In this document: positions 36,382 to 45,663 of the stretch, piece after piece | Numbering within the stretch: the stretch's first letter is position 1 | Layout: each line of letters opens with the position of its first letter | Assembly (NCBI RefSeq): GCF_963575615.1 | Contig: NZ_CAUYTL010000001.1 | Location: forward strand, 1 to 64,000 | DNA length: 64,000 nt | DNA from: Listeria_A hofi | GTDB taxonomy: Bacteria > Bacillota > Bacilli > Lactobacillales > Listeriaceae | Direction: 5' to 3' | Translations under genes and position numbers: made by a program | The notes under the pieces: model-generated | Database searches by the model: none | What the model was told of the DNA's origin: nothing | Seen by the model: the letters and a program-made list of their open reading frames with translations, nothing else

Positions 36382-37077
36382 TTATTGCACAGATAACGAG
36401 CGCTTTTCCTCCGATTCATGCCATTCCAGCAGTCCATAAATCGCATTAAAAAGGTAAATCGCATATTGTGTGGCGATAATCGGATTTTTCGTATAAATAT
36501 TAAGCAAAATCACAAGCATGTTCATTATAATCCACAAATACCAATTAAAACTAAACCGCGCAATCATTAAAAATTGAGCCGTAACACCAAGCGCGAAAAT
36601 AAAATTATTCAGCATTAGTTGGTATGGATCATTTGCAACACCAAGAATTCCCGTCAAATACATATTCACAAAAGAAGCTCCAATGATAAACAAAATAGCA
36701 ATCCCAAAATGGCGTTCCATCAACTTTCTAGGTTCCAACGTTGCCTCTGCGTCTAAATGCTTTTTCCAAGTTACCAAGCCAAAAATGTGCGTCACAAAAT
36801 AATACAAACTAGGTAATGCCGCCCCAACATTTCGCCCTAAAAAATTCCCACTCATTTCGCCAAACGCCGCCAGCATGCCAAAAATATTTCCACTATTCTT
36901 GCCTTTAGCTAGTAAAATAACACAAATCAAGCCACAAATTGCACCAACATACGATAATAGATATCGCCATTCAAAATTCACCAATGGGTTCGTTGCTAAG
37001 AACGCAATCGTAACAAGCAAAACACAAAGATAAGGATAAACTTTATTCCGACCGATTTTCATAACGACTGATTTCAT
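36382..37077 (-). CDS. pnuC: Nicotinamide riboside transporter PnuC
   Basis: 231 aa, seven hydrophobic segments, PnuC/SWEET-like facilitator. NWYLWIIMN (about 180-188) matches the family W-X-W/N patch. AAGGAG lies 7 nt before ATG. Its start overlaps the nadR end by 35 bp, so uptake of nicotinamide riboside is coupled to its phosphorylation by NadR. Confidence 0.9.
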   Translation of the reverse strand: MKSVVMKIGRNKVYPYLCVLLVTIAFLATNPLVNFEWRYLLSYVGAICGLICVILLAKGKNSGNIFGMLAAFGEMSGNFLGRNVGAALPSLYYFVTHIFGLVTWKKHLDAEATLEPRKLMERHFGIAILFIIGASFVNMYLTGILGVANDPYQLMLNNFIFALGVTAQFLMIARFSFNWYLWIIMNMLVILLNIYTKNPIIATQYAIYLFNAIYGLLEWHESEEKRSLSVQ

Positions 37078-38317
37078 CTGAATTCTCCTTTTTATCGTTC
37101 AATAATTGTTCCACAAGCTGGATACTTTCCAAATAACGCGCCTCATAATTTCCCGAAGTAATCGCCACGTAAGGAATTCCATTTTCCTTTAGCAATTTCT
37201 CCAATAAATCCTGAAACTCCTTGCGCTTAGCCTTACTTCCAAGGTGCCGCAGCCCATCATTCACCCACGGCGTATTGTTCTCAAGCAAAATAACTAAGTC
37301 AAATCGCTGCGTCTCAATCATAGCCTGCACAAACGGATGCTCCCGCCCTTCATACGTCATACAAAACGCTTGTGTCGTTACATAATCTGTATCAATAAAC
37401 GCCACTTTATTCGCGTACTTCACTGCAAAATCAATATATTGCGCGTGACCAAGCGAGATTTTATCATAATCGGAAAATTGGAGAGCCTTCTCATTACCGC
37501 CAAGATGAGAAAAAACGTAATCCCGTCCATATTCCCAAGCACTCGTAGTATTAAACGTATTTGCCAGCTTATTTACAAGCGTTGATTTCCCACTCGATTC
37601 TCCGCCTAATATTGCCACTTTCCTCACAAAAAATGGTTTTACCTCTGTCGGAATATAATCCCAATAATGAAATGGCTCTTGCCTAATCTGTGTCGCACTA
37701 ATATTCATAAACGAACGTTCTGCATCAATGACAACTGTATTGACACCAAGTAGCTCCTGATAACGAATCGCATCCTTTGGCTCACTCGAATAAATCGCAT
37801 TCGCCTGAATATGATTATCTGCAAGCAATTTTTTCGCTCGAATCGCCCACTCATCCCAGCCATCCGGATATGGCGGAATACCATCTTCCGACAAATCGTG
37901 AATTTTAATGTTATCCTGGTATTTAAACGTCTGCAACAACCAACGCCAACGATCCTCCACGCTCGGTTGCTTCGTCATTGAACTTTTTTGAAAAAGCTCG
38001 AAATCACGTACATCATCGTGGCACAGAATGACATGAAGCTCATCTACTTGGCTCGCAGCTCGCTGAATTAAATAAATATGCCCCGTATGTAACGGATAAA
38101 ACTTGCCAAAGACAACACCGATATTTTTTTCACGAGGGGGGTATTCTAAATGCAGCACTTCATGTAAAGCTTGCAGTTTCTGGGCGCTCGGTTCCTTGAT
38201 TTTATTGTTAATAAGTTGGCTGAGGTAGCCTTTCGTAACACCAATTCGATCCGCAGCTTGTTGCAAAGTAAAGCCATTTTCTTTTAAAGCTAGTTTTAAA
38301 TATGTATAGCGTTGCAT
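37043..38317 (-). CDS. nadR: NadR-type multifunctional NAD salvage protein
   Basis: 424 aa with three parts. An Xre-type HTH (about 1-55, LQQAADRIGVTKGYLSQLIN). An NMN adenylyltransferase domain with VVFGKFYPLHTGH near 69-81 and the ISATQIR motif. A C-terminal ribosylnicotinamide kinase with P-loop GGESSGKSTLV near 238-248. Converts nicotinamide riboside to NMN and NAD, and probably represses its own operon. ATG 38317 follows AGGAGC; 22 extra upstream residues of the longer frame are not family-like. Confidence 0.92.
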   Translation of the reverse strand: MQRYTYLKLALKENGFTLQQAADRIGVTKGYLSQLINNKIKEPSAQKLQALHEVLHLEYPPREKNIGVVFGKFYPLHTGHIYLIQRAASQVDELHVILCHDDVRDFELFQKSSMTKQPSVEDRWRWLLQTFKYQDNIKIHDLSEDGIPPYPDGWDEWAIRAKKLLADNHIQANAIYSSEPKDAIRYQELLGVNTVVIDAERSFMNISATQIRQEPFHYWDYIPTEVKPFFVRKVAILGGESSGKSTLVNKLANTFNTTSAWEYGRDYVFSHLGGNEKALQFSDYDKISLGHAQYIDFAVKYANKVAFIDTDYVTTQAFCMTYEGREHPFVQAMIETQRFDLVILLENNTPWVNDGLRHLGSKAKRKEFQDLLEKLLKENGIPYVAITSGNYEARYLESIQLVEQLLNDKKENSDEISRYENRSE

Positions 38318-38337
38318 GATTATCGCTCCTAACTCAC

Positions 38338-38377
38338 TTTTGTTTATTATATTAAACAAAAATCTTATAAAAGTCAA
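38338..38377 (-). promoter_or_regulatory. nadR-pnuC promoter and palindromic operator
   Basis: Minus: -35 TTGACT (38377-38372), 17-nt spacer, -10 TAATAT (38354-38349). A perfect palindrome TTTTGTTTA-N6-TAAACAAAA (38338-38361) covers the -10 and start region. NadR's own HTH is the obvious candidate ligand. Confidence 0.7.
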
Positions 38378-38422
38378 TAACACTTACAAAATCTTTTCAA
38401 AAACGCGTTATTGTGTATCCAT

Positions 38423-38465
38423 AAAAAAAGCTTAGAAATCCATTTTCCAGATGATTTCTAAACTT
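38423..38465 (-). terminator. Terminator after copA
   Basis: AAGTTTAGAAATC (minus) pairs with GATTTCTAAGCTT around a loop of about 12 nt, followed by T6-7. Lies just beyond the copA stop. Confidence 0.88.
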
Positions 38466-38472
38466 TTTCTTG

Positions 38473-40668
38473 TTATTTCAACTTCAATCGTTTCAGGCGC
38501 AAGGCGTTTGCTACAACTGAAATCGAACTGCCAGCCATCGCTAATCCTGCCACCCAAGGGGCTAACAAACCAATCGCCGCTATCGGAATTCCTGCACAGT
38601 TATACGCTAATGCCCAGAAAAAATTTTGCCGTATATTCCGCATCGTTGCTCGACTTAATTGAATCGTTTGTGGAACGAGCGTCAATTGGTGCCCAACAAG
38701 CGTCACATCCCCCGTCTCAATGGCAATATCTGTTCCCGTTCCAATACTAATCCCAGTGTCTGCCGTCGCAAGCGCAGGTGCATCATTAATCCCATCGCCA
38801 ACGAACGCCACCACTCGGCCTTGCTTTTGCAAATCAGCTACGAGGTCGCTCTTATCATTCGGTAGTTGTTCTGCGTAAACTTCATCAATCCCAAGCTCAG
38901 TCGCAATATTCTCAACAACAACGCTTTGGTCACCAGAAGCAATCGCCGTCTTAACTCCCAATTCATGAAGCCTTAAAATCGCTTCCTTAGCCTCTTTTCG
39001 CGGTGTATCCAACAATCCGAACGCACCGGCAAATACACCATCAATGCTCATCGCGACAATCGTTTGCCCAGATTCCATCCATTTTTGCATCGTGTCAACT
39101 GCTTCTTGCTGTATAGTGACAGATTGCGCGATAAAACGATACGAACCAAGCGACACTTTAGCATCGTTTAGCACGCCTACCATACCATGCCCTGCCTTTG
39201 CTCGAATTTTCTCCGCACGCACCTCTTCTATATCGCCTAAATAAACCAACACAGCTTTTGCAATCGGGTGTTCCGACTGAGCCTCCATTGCACCTGCACA
39301 ACGCTTGAAATCTACGTGATTATCTAACATATTCGTCACACGTAATTTCCCTTCCGTAAGCGTTCCTGTTTTATCAAAAATAACCGTATCCACCTTCGCC
39401 GTCCGCTCTAAATGTTCGCCACCTTTAAAAAGAATACCGCTTTCCGCAGCTTTCCCAGTTCCCGACATAATCGCGGTCGGCGTTGCCAAACCAAGCGCAC
39501 ATGGACATGCAATCACAAGTACTGCAATCGCCACTTGTAACGACTGATCAAGTACGCCACCTGTTGCAATCATCCAAACCACGAATGTCACGAGCGCAAT
39601 CCCTAGCACAATCGGCACAAAAATCCCTGAAATCCGATCTGCCAAACGCTGAATTGGCGCTTTCAAACCCTGCGCCTCTTCTACGAGCCGAATAATCGTC
39701 GAAAGCACTGTATCATCCATCCGTTTCGTTACCTTCGCCTGAAATGTCCCATCGAAATTCACCGTAGAACCAATCACCGCATCGCCCGCCTTTTTCTCCA
39801 CAGGTACCGGTTCTCCCGAAATCATTGACTCATCAACACTTGTTTCTCCAGTCAAAACAACCGCATCAATCGGCACTTTTTCACCAGGACGCACTAAAAT
39901 GACATCGCCGACCGCAAGCTCATCTACTGGTACCTTCCACTCCTTCTTGTCCCGCAACACAACAGCTTCCTTCGATTGAAGTTTAAGCAATCCCGCAATC
40001 GATTGCGTTGTTTTCGAGGTAGCATAACTCTCCAACAACTTCCCGAGCAAAATTAATGTGATCAATATCGCACTCGTCTCAAAATAATAATGCGCCTCTA
40101 AATTCGGATGAAACATTTGTCGCACATACTCCGCCACACTATAAAAATAAGCTGCTGATGTACCCAACGCTACAAGCACATCCATGTTCGCACTCTTGCC
40201 ACGAAGCGCCTTATATGCCCCGTCATAAAAACGCCAACCAATATAAAACTGAATCACCGTTGCCAATATTAGCTGAACCGTCGGACTAATCACCGCATCG
40301 ACTCCCATGGCAAATGGCGTATGATGTAAATATGGGATATGTGTCACCATGGTCAACAATAACGGGAATGCCAAAATGGCAGACAGCAAAAACCGTCGTA
40401 CCTCACGTCTAAACTGCTTCTCCAATACCGCATCTTTTTCTTCTTTTGACATTTTCTCAGCCGCCTCATATCCCGCATGCTTCACAATATCAATCAATTG
40501 TTCTATTCCTATCTGCTCAGGATCATAATAAACCACTGCGCTCTCTGTCACCAAATTAACATTTGCTTGCTCCACGCCAACCGCCTTATTCAATGACTTC
40601 TCCACCCGTGTCGAACAAGCCGCGCATGTCATACCGAACACATTCAAATCTTGCCTCTTCGCTTCCAT
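38473..40668 (-). CDS. copA: Copper-translocating P-type ATPase
   Basis: 731 aa, P1B-type. One N-terminal HMA domain (GMTCAAC near 12-18), eight membrane helices, the CPC metal motif in VIACPCALGLATPT, phosphorylation site DKTGTLTEG, and hinge GDGINDAP. Exports Cu(I). Bacilli often have two HMA domains; here there is one. ATG 40668 is preceded by GGTGGGGGG; a GTG eight codons earlier overlaps it. Follows csoR closely. Confidence 0.95.
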   Translation of the reverse strand: MEAKRQDLNVFGMTCAACSTRVEKSLNKAVGVEQANVNLVTESAVVYYDPEQIGIEQLIDIVKHAGYEAAEKMSKEEKDAVLEKQFRREVRRFLLSAILAFPLLLTMVTHIPYLHHTPFAMGVDAVISPTVQLILATVIQFYIGWRFYDGAYKALRGKSANMDVLVALGTSAAYFYSVAEYVRQMFHPNLEAHYYFETSAILITLILLGKLLESYATSKTTQSIAGLLKLQSKEAVVLRDKKEWKVPVDELAVGDVILVRPGEKVPIDAVVLTGETSVDESMISGEPVPVEKKAGDAVIGSTVNFDGTFQAKVTKRMDDTVLSTIIRLVEEAQGLKAPIQRLADRISGIFVPIVLGIALVTFVVWMIATGGVLDQSLQVAIAVLVIACPCALGLATPTAIMSGTGKAAESGILFKGGEHLERTAKVDTVIFDKTGTLTEGKLRVTNMLDNHVDFKRCAGAMEAQSEHPIAKAVLVYLGDIEEVRAEKIRAKAGHGMVGVLNDAKVSLGSYRFIAQSVTIQQEAVDTMQKWMESGQTIVAMSIDGVFAGAFGLLDTPRKEAKEAILRLHELGVKTAIASGDQSVVVENIATELGIDEVYAEQLPNDKSDLVADLQKQGRVVAFVGDGINDAPALATADTGISIGTGTDIAIETGDVTLVGHQLTLVPQTIQLSRATMRNIRQNFFWALAYNCAGIPIAAIGLLAPWVAGLAMAGSSISVVANALRLKRLKLK

Positions 40669-40688
40669 TTTAAAATACCCCCCACCTA

Positions 40689-40991
40689 TCACGTTTTTGA
40701 GAACTGCCGGATTACTTTCAACAACTCATCCATCACTTCATCCGACTCGCCATTTTGCGCAGCGTCTACAACACAGTGCTTCGCGTGATGCTCCAAAACT
40801 TGTAAACCAACCTTCTTAAGCGCTGAATTAGCCGCTGAAATCTGGACTAAAATATCAACACAGTAACGATTCTCCTCCACCATCTGCGCGATTCCACGAA
40901 CCTGTCCTTCCACACGCCGCAAACGATTCAACACCTGTTTTGTATCTTCATCTGAACGTGGCACAATCGGCTTATCATGACCCATCACCAT
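40689..40991 (-). CDS. csoR: Copper-sensing repressor CsoR
   Basis: 100 aa, all-helical DUF156 repressor. The Cu(I) ligand set Cys44 - His69 - Cys73 (NRYC, HHAKHC) is intact. Binds DNA without Cu(I) and releases on Cu(I) binding. First gene of the csoR-copA unit, with an operator upstream. The ATG at 40991 has AGGAG 4 nt upstream; the ATG two codons on is an alternative. Confidence 0.94.
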   Translation of the reverse strand: MVMGHDKPIVPRSDEDTKQVLNRLRRVEGQVRGIAQMVEENRYCVDILVQISAANSALKKVGLQVLEHHAKHCVVDAAQNGESDEVMDELLKVIRQFSKT

Positions 40992-41022
40992 CCAACTCCT
41001 CTCACAACTCTATGAAATCATT

Positions 41023-41039
41023 ATACCTATAGGGGGTAT
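41023..41039 (-). promoter_or_regulatory. CsoR operator
   Basis: ATACCTATAGGGGGTAT matches the known GC-centred CsoR palindrome style (TACC...GGTA with a G/C run). It lies 32 bp upstream of csoR, consistent with autoregulation by copper. Confidence 0.75.
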
Positions 41040-41072
41040 TTAAGTCAATTAACTTGTTTCCATTCATCCATA

Positions 41073-41105
41073 AAAAAGGACCCCCACATCACGTGAGAGC
41101 CTCCC
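41073..41105 (-). terminator. Terminator after vanY-type gene
   Basis: Minus strand: AGGCTCTCAC...GTGGGGGTCCT forms an imperfect G-U rich stem, followed by six T. Confidence 0.65.
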
Positions 41106-41116
41106 ATCATTCACTA

Positions 41117-41983
41117 TTAGGCATTATCAATTTTCTTTTGCAATGCTTGCACCTGTTCGAAAAACTCTTCAAGCGTCCAATCATTTTCATAAATAATTGT
41201 TGCCGCGTCTTTCCCAACATAGCGATAATGCCAAGATTCATATTGATATTGCGTCACAGCTTCCTTACCTTTCATATATCTTAAAATAAAGCCGTACTTA
41301 TGCGCGTTCTTTTGCAACCATTGTCCCTCCGGCGTTTCACCAAAAGCCTCCGTCAAGTTAAACCCTTGATTACGCGATGAAATATCCATTGCAAGACCAG
41401 TTTGGTGCTCACTTGTACCAGGAACAGCCACAGCTTCCTTTGCCTTCGCTTCACCTTTCGCAGCAACCTCCGCGCTAAAAACTTCCTGCTGACGTTTATA
41501 CGAACGATATCCTGAAACAGCATATAATGTCAGGCCATCATTCTTAGCCGCCGAAAACATCGCCTCTAACTGAGATCCAGCTTCCTTCCGCATCTGCGCT
41601 TTTTCTACCTGTGCATCACCGAATGAAAAAGTTACATTCGGACGGACAAGGTCAGGTGGTGAATAGCTTGATTCTAGAGAATACTCCTTATTCGCGAGCA
41701 CTAATATGTTCTCAGGGTTCGTAATAAATTGAACACCATCTTTTTCTACTAGTTTATTTTGCTGGGCAATGTACGGATAAAGCGGATCATCTTGGTAACT
41801 TGTACCCTCCGCCTTGTCATTCTTTTCCGTACTATCTTTACTTTCTGGTTGTTCCGTATTTGCCTTTTGGTCTGTTGTCGCTGTTTCCGCACTAGGATGA
41901 TTGATGTCACCCGTTACATAATCTGTTGACGTATTCAAACTAGCCAATCCTAGCGCTATTATGAATGAAATAAAATGCATCAT
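41117..41983 (-). CDS. VanY-type D-alanyl-D-alanine carboxypeptidase
   Basis: 288 aa. Short hydrophobic N-terminus (about 1-15), a low-complexity Thr/Glu/Lys linker (about 30-62), then the M15B peptidase domain with zinc ligands in TSEHQTGLAMD and ESWHYRYVG. Trims the terminal D-Ala of peptidoglycan stem peptides outside the membrane. The position where related lipoproteins carry a lipobox Cys reads LASL here. AAGGAAGG before ATG. Confidence 0.88.
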   Translation of the reverse strand: MMHFISFIIALGLASLNTSTDYVTGDINHPSAETATTDQKANTEQPESKDSTEKNDKAEGTSYQDDPLYPYIAQQNKLVEKDGVQFITNPENILVLANKEYSLESSYSPPDLVRPNVTFSFGDAQVEKAQMRKEAGSQLEAMFSAAKNDGLTLYAVSGYRSYKRQQEVFSAEVAAKGEAKAKEAVAVPGTSEHQTGLAMDISSRNQGFNLTEAFGETPEGQWLQKNAHKYGFILRYMKGKEAVTQYQYESWHYRYVGKDAATIIYENDWTLEEFFEQVQALQKKIDNA

Positions 41984-42033
41984 CTTGTCTTGTTACCTTC
42001 CTTCGTTAGATTCTCCCCACAAATATTTCATCC

Positions 42034-42735
42034 CTATTTCAATGTAGACTCTAACGCAACCACAATCATATCATTGAACGTCGTTTGGCGCTCTTCTGAC
42101 GTCGTTTCTTCACCCGTAAAAATGTGATCACTAACCGTCAAAATCGCTAATGCTTTTCGTCCAAATTTCTGCGCAATCGTATAAAGCGCTGCTGCTTCCA
42201 TCTCGATTCCAAGCACACCATAATCCGCTAATTGTTGTTTATCCAACTGCTCATTATAAAAACGATCTGATGAAAAAACATTTCCGACACGCATTGCTAA
42301 ACCTTTTTCAAGCCCTGCATCATACGCATTTTTCAACAATTCAAAATCGGCTACTGGCGCAAAATCTACCCCCGCAAACGTGTTGCGATTAATTTGCGAG
42401 TCCGTTGAGGCCGCTTGCGCAATTACGACATCACGAACTTTCACGTCTTTTTGGATTGCTCCCATTGTTCCAACGCGAATCAAATTTTTGACATCATAAC
42501 TTTGAATCAATTCATTCACATAAATCGAAATCGATGGAACCCCCATACCAGTTCCCATAACCGATACACGTTTCCCCTTGTAAGTCCCTGTATAGCCAAA
42601 CATATTCCGAACTTCATTAAAACAAGTAACATCCTCTAAAAAAGTTTCCGCAATATACTTCGCACGCAACGGATCTCCTGGCAAAAGAATCGTTTCTGCG
42701 ATTTCGCCTTGTTTCGCCTCAATATGAATACTCAT
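42034..42735 (-). CDS. deoD: Purine nucleoside phosphorylase (DeoD type)
   Basis: 233 aa hexameric PNP. Phosphate loop LLPGDPLRAKYIAE (about 18-31), GTGMGVPSISIYV, and catalytic Asp in TVSDHIFTGEE. Cleaves purine (deoxy)nucleosides to base plus sugar 1-phosphate. GGGAGG precedes ATG, 3 bp after yozE. Confidence 0.96.
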   Translation of the reverse strand: MSIHIEAKQGEIAETILLPGDPLRAKYIAETFLEDVTCFNEVRNMFGYTGTYKGKRVSVMGTGMGVPSISIYVNELIQSYDVKNLIRVGTMGAIQKDVKVRDVVIAQAASTDSQINRNTFAGVDFAPVADFELLKNAYDAGLEKGLAMRVGNVFSSDRFYNEQLDKQQLADYGVLGIEMEAAALYTIAQKFGRKALAILTVSDHIFTGEETTSEERQTTFNDMIVVALESTLK

Positions 42736-42738
42736 CGT

Positions 42739-42975
42739 CTATCGCCTCCCATTTTTTCCTTCATCCAAAATATAACTATTCCAAATATCATCAAACAACG
42801 TCATACTCGGGATATATGAAGCATTTAACTCCAAATACTCGCACAACTCATAATAATCAGTAGACTGCTTCGGAAAACTATGATCTTTAAAAGCATCATT
42901 TGCAAATTTCGTCGCCGCGTCCCGTTTAATCGTATCGCGATAAGTCATTAAATAATGATAAAACGATCGTCCCAA
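42739..42975 (-). CDS. yozE: YozE family (UPF0346) protein
   Basis: 78 aa. Begins MGRSFYHYLMTYR when started at TTG 42975, matching the family start. The ATG three codons upstream abuts AAAGGA and is too close. HSFPKQSTDYYELCEYLE is the conserved middle. Small helical protein of unknown function, adjacent to deoD. Confidence 0.87.
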   Translation of the reverse strand: MGRSFYHYLMTYRDTIKRDAATKFANDAFKDHSFPKQSTDYYELCEYLELNASYIPSMTLFDDIWNSYILDEGKNGRR

Positions 42976-42996
42976 GCCGCCCATTCCTTTCTGTTG

Positions 42997-43902
42997 TCAA
43001 CTTTCCACATTTCGCAAAATTTCTTCACAAATGCGATGCGTTTCAAGCACTGATTTTTTTGTAACTGGCTCTGTTTTGCCTTCACGTACCGCATCCAAAA
43101 AGGTCGTAATAATCGACTCGAATCCACGTTTATAAAGTGTTGTCTCCCAATCACCAAAACGCACAATCGAATGACCCGTTCCTTCATATACATGCAACTC
43201 TGTCACGTGCTCCACTTCAAATTTCGCATCCGGCGTAAAGACCGTCAAACGCTCCTCGCTTGTACCGCTTTCCCGATTCATAATCGCCGTTGCCGTGCGA
43301 CCATTCGCCAAAAACTGCACTGTAATCGCTGATAATAATTCCCCATTCATCGTCGGAAAAACTGTCATTTTCTCCACTGGTGCATCTAGTAAGTGTAACA
43401 CTGTATCCACAACATGAATAAAATCATCAAAGATAAACGTACGTGCATCATTTGCTTGCGCTTTCCGATGTTTTTGCATCAGAATCATATTAGTATCTGT
43501 TTTTTCTGCCAATGCCGCATATCGAGGCGCAAAACGGCGATTAAAGCCAACCATCAATAACGTATTTTTGGCCTCAGCAAGCTCAATCAATTCCTTCGTC
43601 GTTTCATAATCATCCGCAACCGGCTTGTCTACATAAACCGGAATCTCCGCCTCTAAAAATGCACGAACAATTTCTGGATGGCTTGCCGTTGACGTATGTA
43701 TAAACGCCGCATCGACTTGCGCACGAATCATCGAATCAATTGAATGATGCGTATTATGAAATCGGTATTTCTCACTAATCGCCTTCAACTTCTGCGCATC
43801 ACGCGTAAACAAATGTACTTCCACATTATCCAAATGCGCAAACACCGGTAAATAGGCTTTCTGCGCAATGCCACCTAAACCAAGCACAGCAATTTTCTGC
43901 AT
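42997..43902 (-). CDS. Gfo/Idh/MocA family oxidoreductase
   Basis: 301 aa. N-terminal Rossmann fold with GLGGIAQKAYLP (about 8-19), the EKP-like motif VDKPVADDYE (about 92-101), and a C-terminal alpha/beta domain. NAD(P)-dependent oxidoreductase acting on a sugar or other substrate not predictable. AAGGAGG is 7 nt before ATG 43902. Stands just before yozE-deoD. Confidence 0.9.
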   Translation of the reverse strand: MQKIAVLGLGGIAQKAYLPVFAHLDNVEVHLFTRDAQKLKAISEKYRFHNTHHSIDSMIRAQVDAAFIHTSTASHPEIVRAFLEAEIPVYVDKPVADDYETTKELIELAEAKNTLLMVGFNRRFAPRYAALAEKTDTNMILMQKHRKAQANDARTFIFDDFIHVVDTVLHLLDAPVEKMTVFPTMNGELLSAITVQFLANGRTATAIMNRESGTSEERLTVFTPDAKFEVEHVTELHVYEGTGHSIVRFGDWETTLYKRGFESIITTFLDAVREGKTEPVTKKSVLETHRICEEILRNVES

Positions 43903-43931
43903 CTTCATTCCTCCTTGGAAAAATACAAACT

Positions 43932-43971
43932 AATACCCCTACCAATTCTATCATAACTTGGCAGAGGTATT
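43932..43971. promoter_or_regulatory. Inverted repeat upstream of oxidoreductase gene
   Basis: AATACC-C-CT-A-CCAA and TTGG-C-AG-A-GGTATT: 12 pairs broken by two symmetric mismatches, loop of 12. Lies 30 bp before the ATG and overlaps a possible -10 (TATGAT). Either an operator or a T-poor terminator of msrB. Confidence 0.45.
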
Positions 43972-44058
43972 CAATGCTAAAACTAGAACATATGCTAAAT
44001 ATAATGGCAACAATCCGTAGCTCACCTCTCATTTGGCAAATGCTTGACCGTTCCATTA

Positions 44059-44496
44059 TCACTCAAAAAGTGGCAAATACTCACCATAACCCGCTTCTTC
44101 AAGCGCATCTCTCGGCACAAAGCGAAGCGCCGCCGAATTAATACAATATCGCATGCCACCCGATTCACGCGGCCCATCAGGGAAAATATGACCCAAATGG
44201 GAATCAGCATCCACCGAGCGAACCTCCGTCCGAATCATGCCGTGCGACAAATCTCGTTTTTCCAAGACCTCAAGCGGATCAATTGGCTTTGTGAAACTCG
44301 GCCAACCACAACCGGCATCATACTGATCCAGCGAAGAAAACAACGGCTTTCCAGAAACGATATCCACATAAATTCCCGGCTGCTCATTATCCCAAAATTC
44401 ATTCTTAAATGGGCTTTCCGTTCCTTTCTCCTGCGTTACTTTATATTGCAAATCGTCCAATTCCTTCAATCGTCTTGCTTTATCCTCTTGCTTCAT
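44059..44496 (-). CDS. msrB: Peptide methionine-R-sulfoxide reductase
   Basis: 145 aa. Catalytic Cys in RYCINSAALRF near the C-terminus. YDAGCGWPSF and ADSHLGHIF are the family blocks. The two CxxC zinc pairs found in many MsrB are absent. ATG 44496 follows AAAGGGTGA; the longer frame runs into msrA. Repairs Met-R-oxide after oxidative stress. Confidence 0.95.
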   Translation of the reverse strand: MKQEDKARRLKELDDLQYKVTQEKGTESPFKNEFWDNEQPGIYVDIVSGKPLFSSLDQYDAGCGWPSFTKPIDPLEVLEKRDLSHGMIRTEVRSVDADSHLGHIFPDGPRESGGMRYCINSAALRFVPRDALEEAGYGEYLPLFE

Positions 44497-44503
44497 TAGC
44501 GAA

Positions 44504-45025
44504 TCACCCTTTCCAATTAGCATCGATAAATGGGTCACGCCCCGAATGACTGCGATAATTCTTGTAGTGATTCGGATCCTTCTTATAAAAATCTTGATGA
44601 TAATCCTCCGCTACATAAAACGGTCCAGCCTTCTCAATTGTAGTCACAATAGGTCGTTTAAAACGCCCACTCGCATCCAAATCTGCTTTCGATTTCTCTG
44701 CTACAATACGCTGTTCTTCTGACGTATAAAAAATAACCGGTCGATAAGACGAGCCGCGGTCTACAAATTGACCACCTGCATCCGTCGGGTCCGTCTGTTG
44801 CCAATAAACCTCAACCAGCTTCTCATAAGGAAAAACAGCTGGGTCAAATGTAATCTCAACGGCTTCTGTGTGCCCCGTCGTCTCGCTACATACCTCTTTA
44901 TATGTTGGATTCACCGTATGACCACCCGTATAACCAGCAACCACACTCTCAATTCCAGGCTGCGTATCAAACGGCTTAATCATACACCAAAAACAGCCAC
45001 CCGCAAAAATTGCTTTCTCACTCAT
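44504..45025 (-). CDS. msrA: Peptide methionine-S-sulfoxide reductase
   Basis: 173 aa. GGCFWC with catalytic Cys11 (or Cys14 as partner); the usual GCFW is intact. HTVNPTYKEVCSETTGHTEA is the substrate-site block. GGGGAGG before ATG. Ends 7 bp before msrB, so both stereoisomers are repaired by one transcript. Confidence 0.96.
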   Translation of the reverse strand: MSEKAIFAGGCFWCMIKPFDTQPGIESVVAGYTGGHTVNPTYKEVCSETTGHTEAVEITFDPAVFPYEKLVEVYWQQTDPTDAGGQFVDRGSSYRPVIFYTSEEQRIVAEKSKADLDASGRFKRPIVTTIEKAGPFYVAEDYHQDFYKKDPNHYKNYRSHSGRDPFIDANWKG

Positions 45026-45042
45026 TACCTTACCTCCCCATC

Positions 45043-45648
45043 TTAATTTGTCGGTACTAACAGTGTAAATGAAATATCGTCCTTCTTCAAATCAAGCGCA
45101 TCGACACGCACCTTTACACCGCCCTTTAATTCCAGTTTATTCATATCCAAATAAATTTTCCGACTTTTTGGAGACACCGTCACCCAATCCGGCAATTCCA
45201 CCTGATTTTGTACATATTTCATCGCGACCGATACAGGGAGTGGCAGTGCACCTATTCTCAAGTCCACTTGCTTCAAGACGACCACACCATCTTTTCTTAA
45301 TGTCGGCGTAAAATTAAGTCCTAAGTCCACAGGTTGCCCTAAAAAACGAGCCTCTGCGGTGAAGACAACATCATCCGCTAAATACACATCATACTTTATA
45401 TCCGCATCATTATCCTTTTGAAAATCTTGCAAATAATGCGCAATCAAGGCATTTAAATCTGCTTTATTCGTTGATGTCGGGAATTCCACCATGTCTTTTG
45501 TACTCACTTTACGTCCTGCATCTTCCGGCACATGCGGTGAAAACCAAAATATTGACATGTAAACCCAACAAAAGCTGAGTAATAGAATGCCAGCAAACGT
45601 CAGAAATGCCCATTTCCAAAAATTTATTTGCTTATTCTCCGCCTTCAA
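45043..45648 (-). CDS. ypmS: YpmS family membrane-anchored protein
   Basis: 201 aa, DUF2140. One N-terminal membrane anchor (about 12-34), then an extracellular beta-sandwich-like domain (LGLNFTPTLRKDGVVVL). Function unknown; conserved next to the SGNH lipase and msrAB genes in Bacillales. TTG start with GAAGGTGA 6 nt upstream. Confidence 0.87.
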   Translation of the reverse strand: MKAENKQINFWKWAFLTFAGILLLSFCWVYMSIFWFSPHVPEDAGRKVSTKDMVEFPTSTNKADLNALIAHYLQDFQKDNDADIKYDVYLADDVVFTAEARFLGQPVDLGLNFTPTLRKDGVVVLKQVDLRIGALPLPVSVAMKYVQNQVELPDWVTVSPKSRKIYLDMNKLELKGGVKVRVDALDLKKDDISFTLLVPTN

Positions 45649-45663
45649 TTCCAGTCACCTTCT

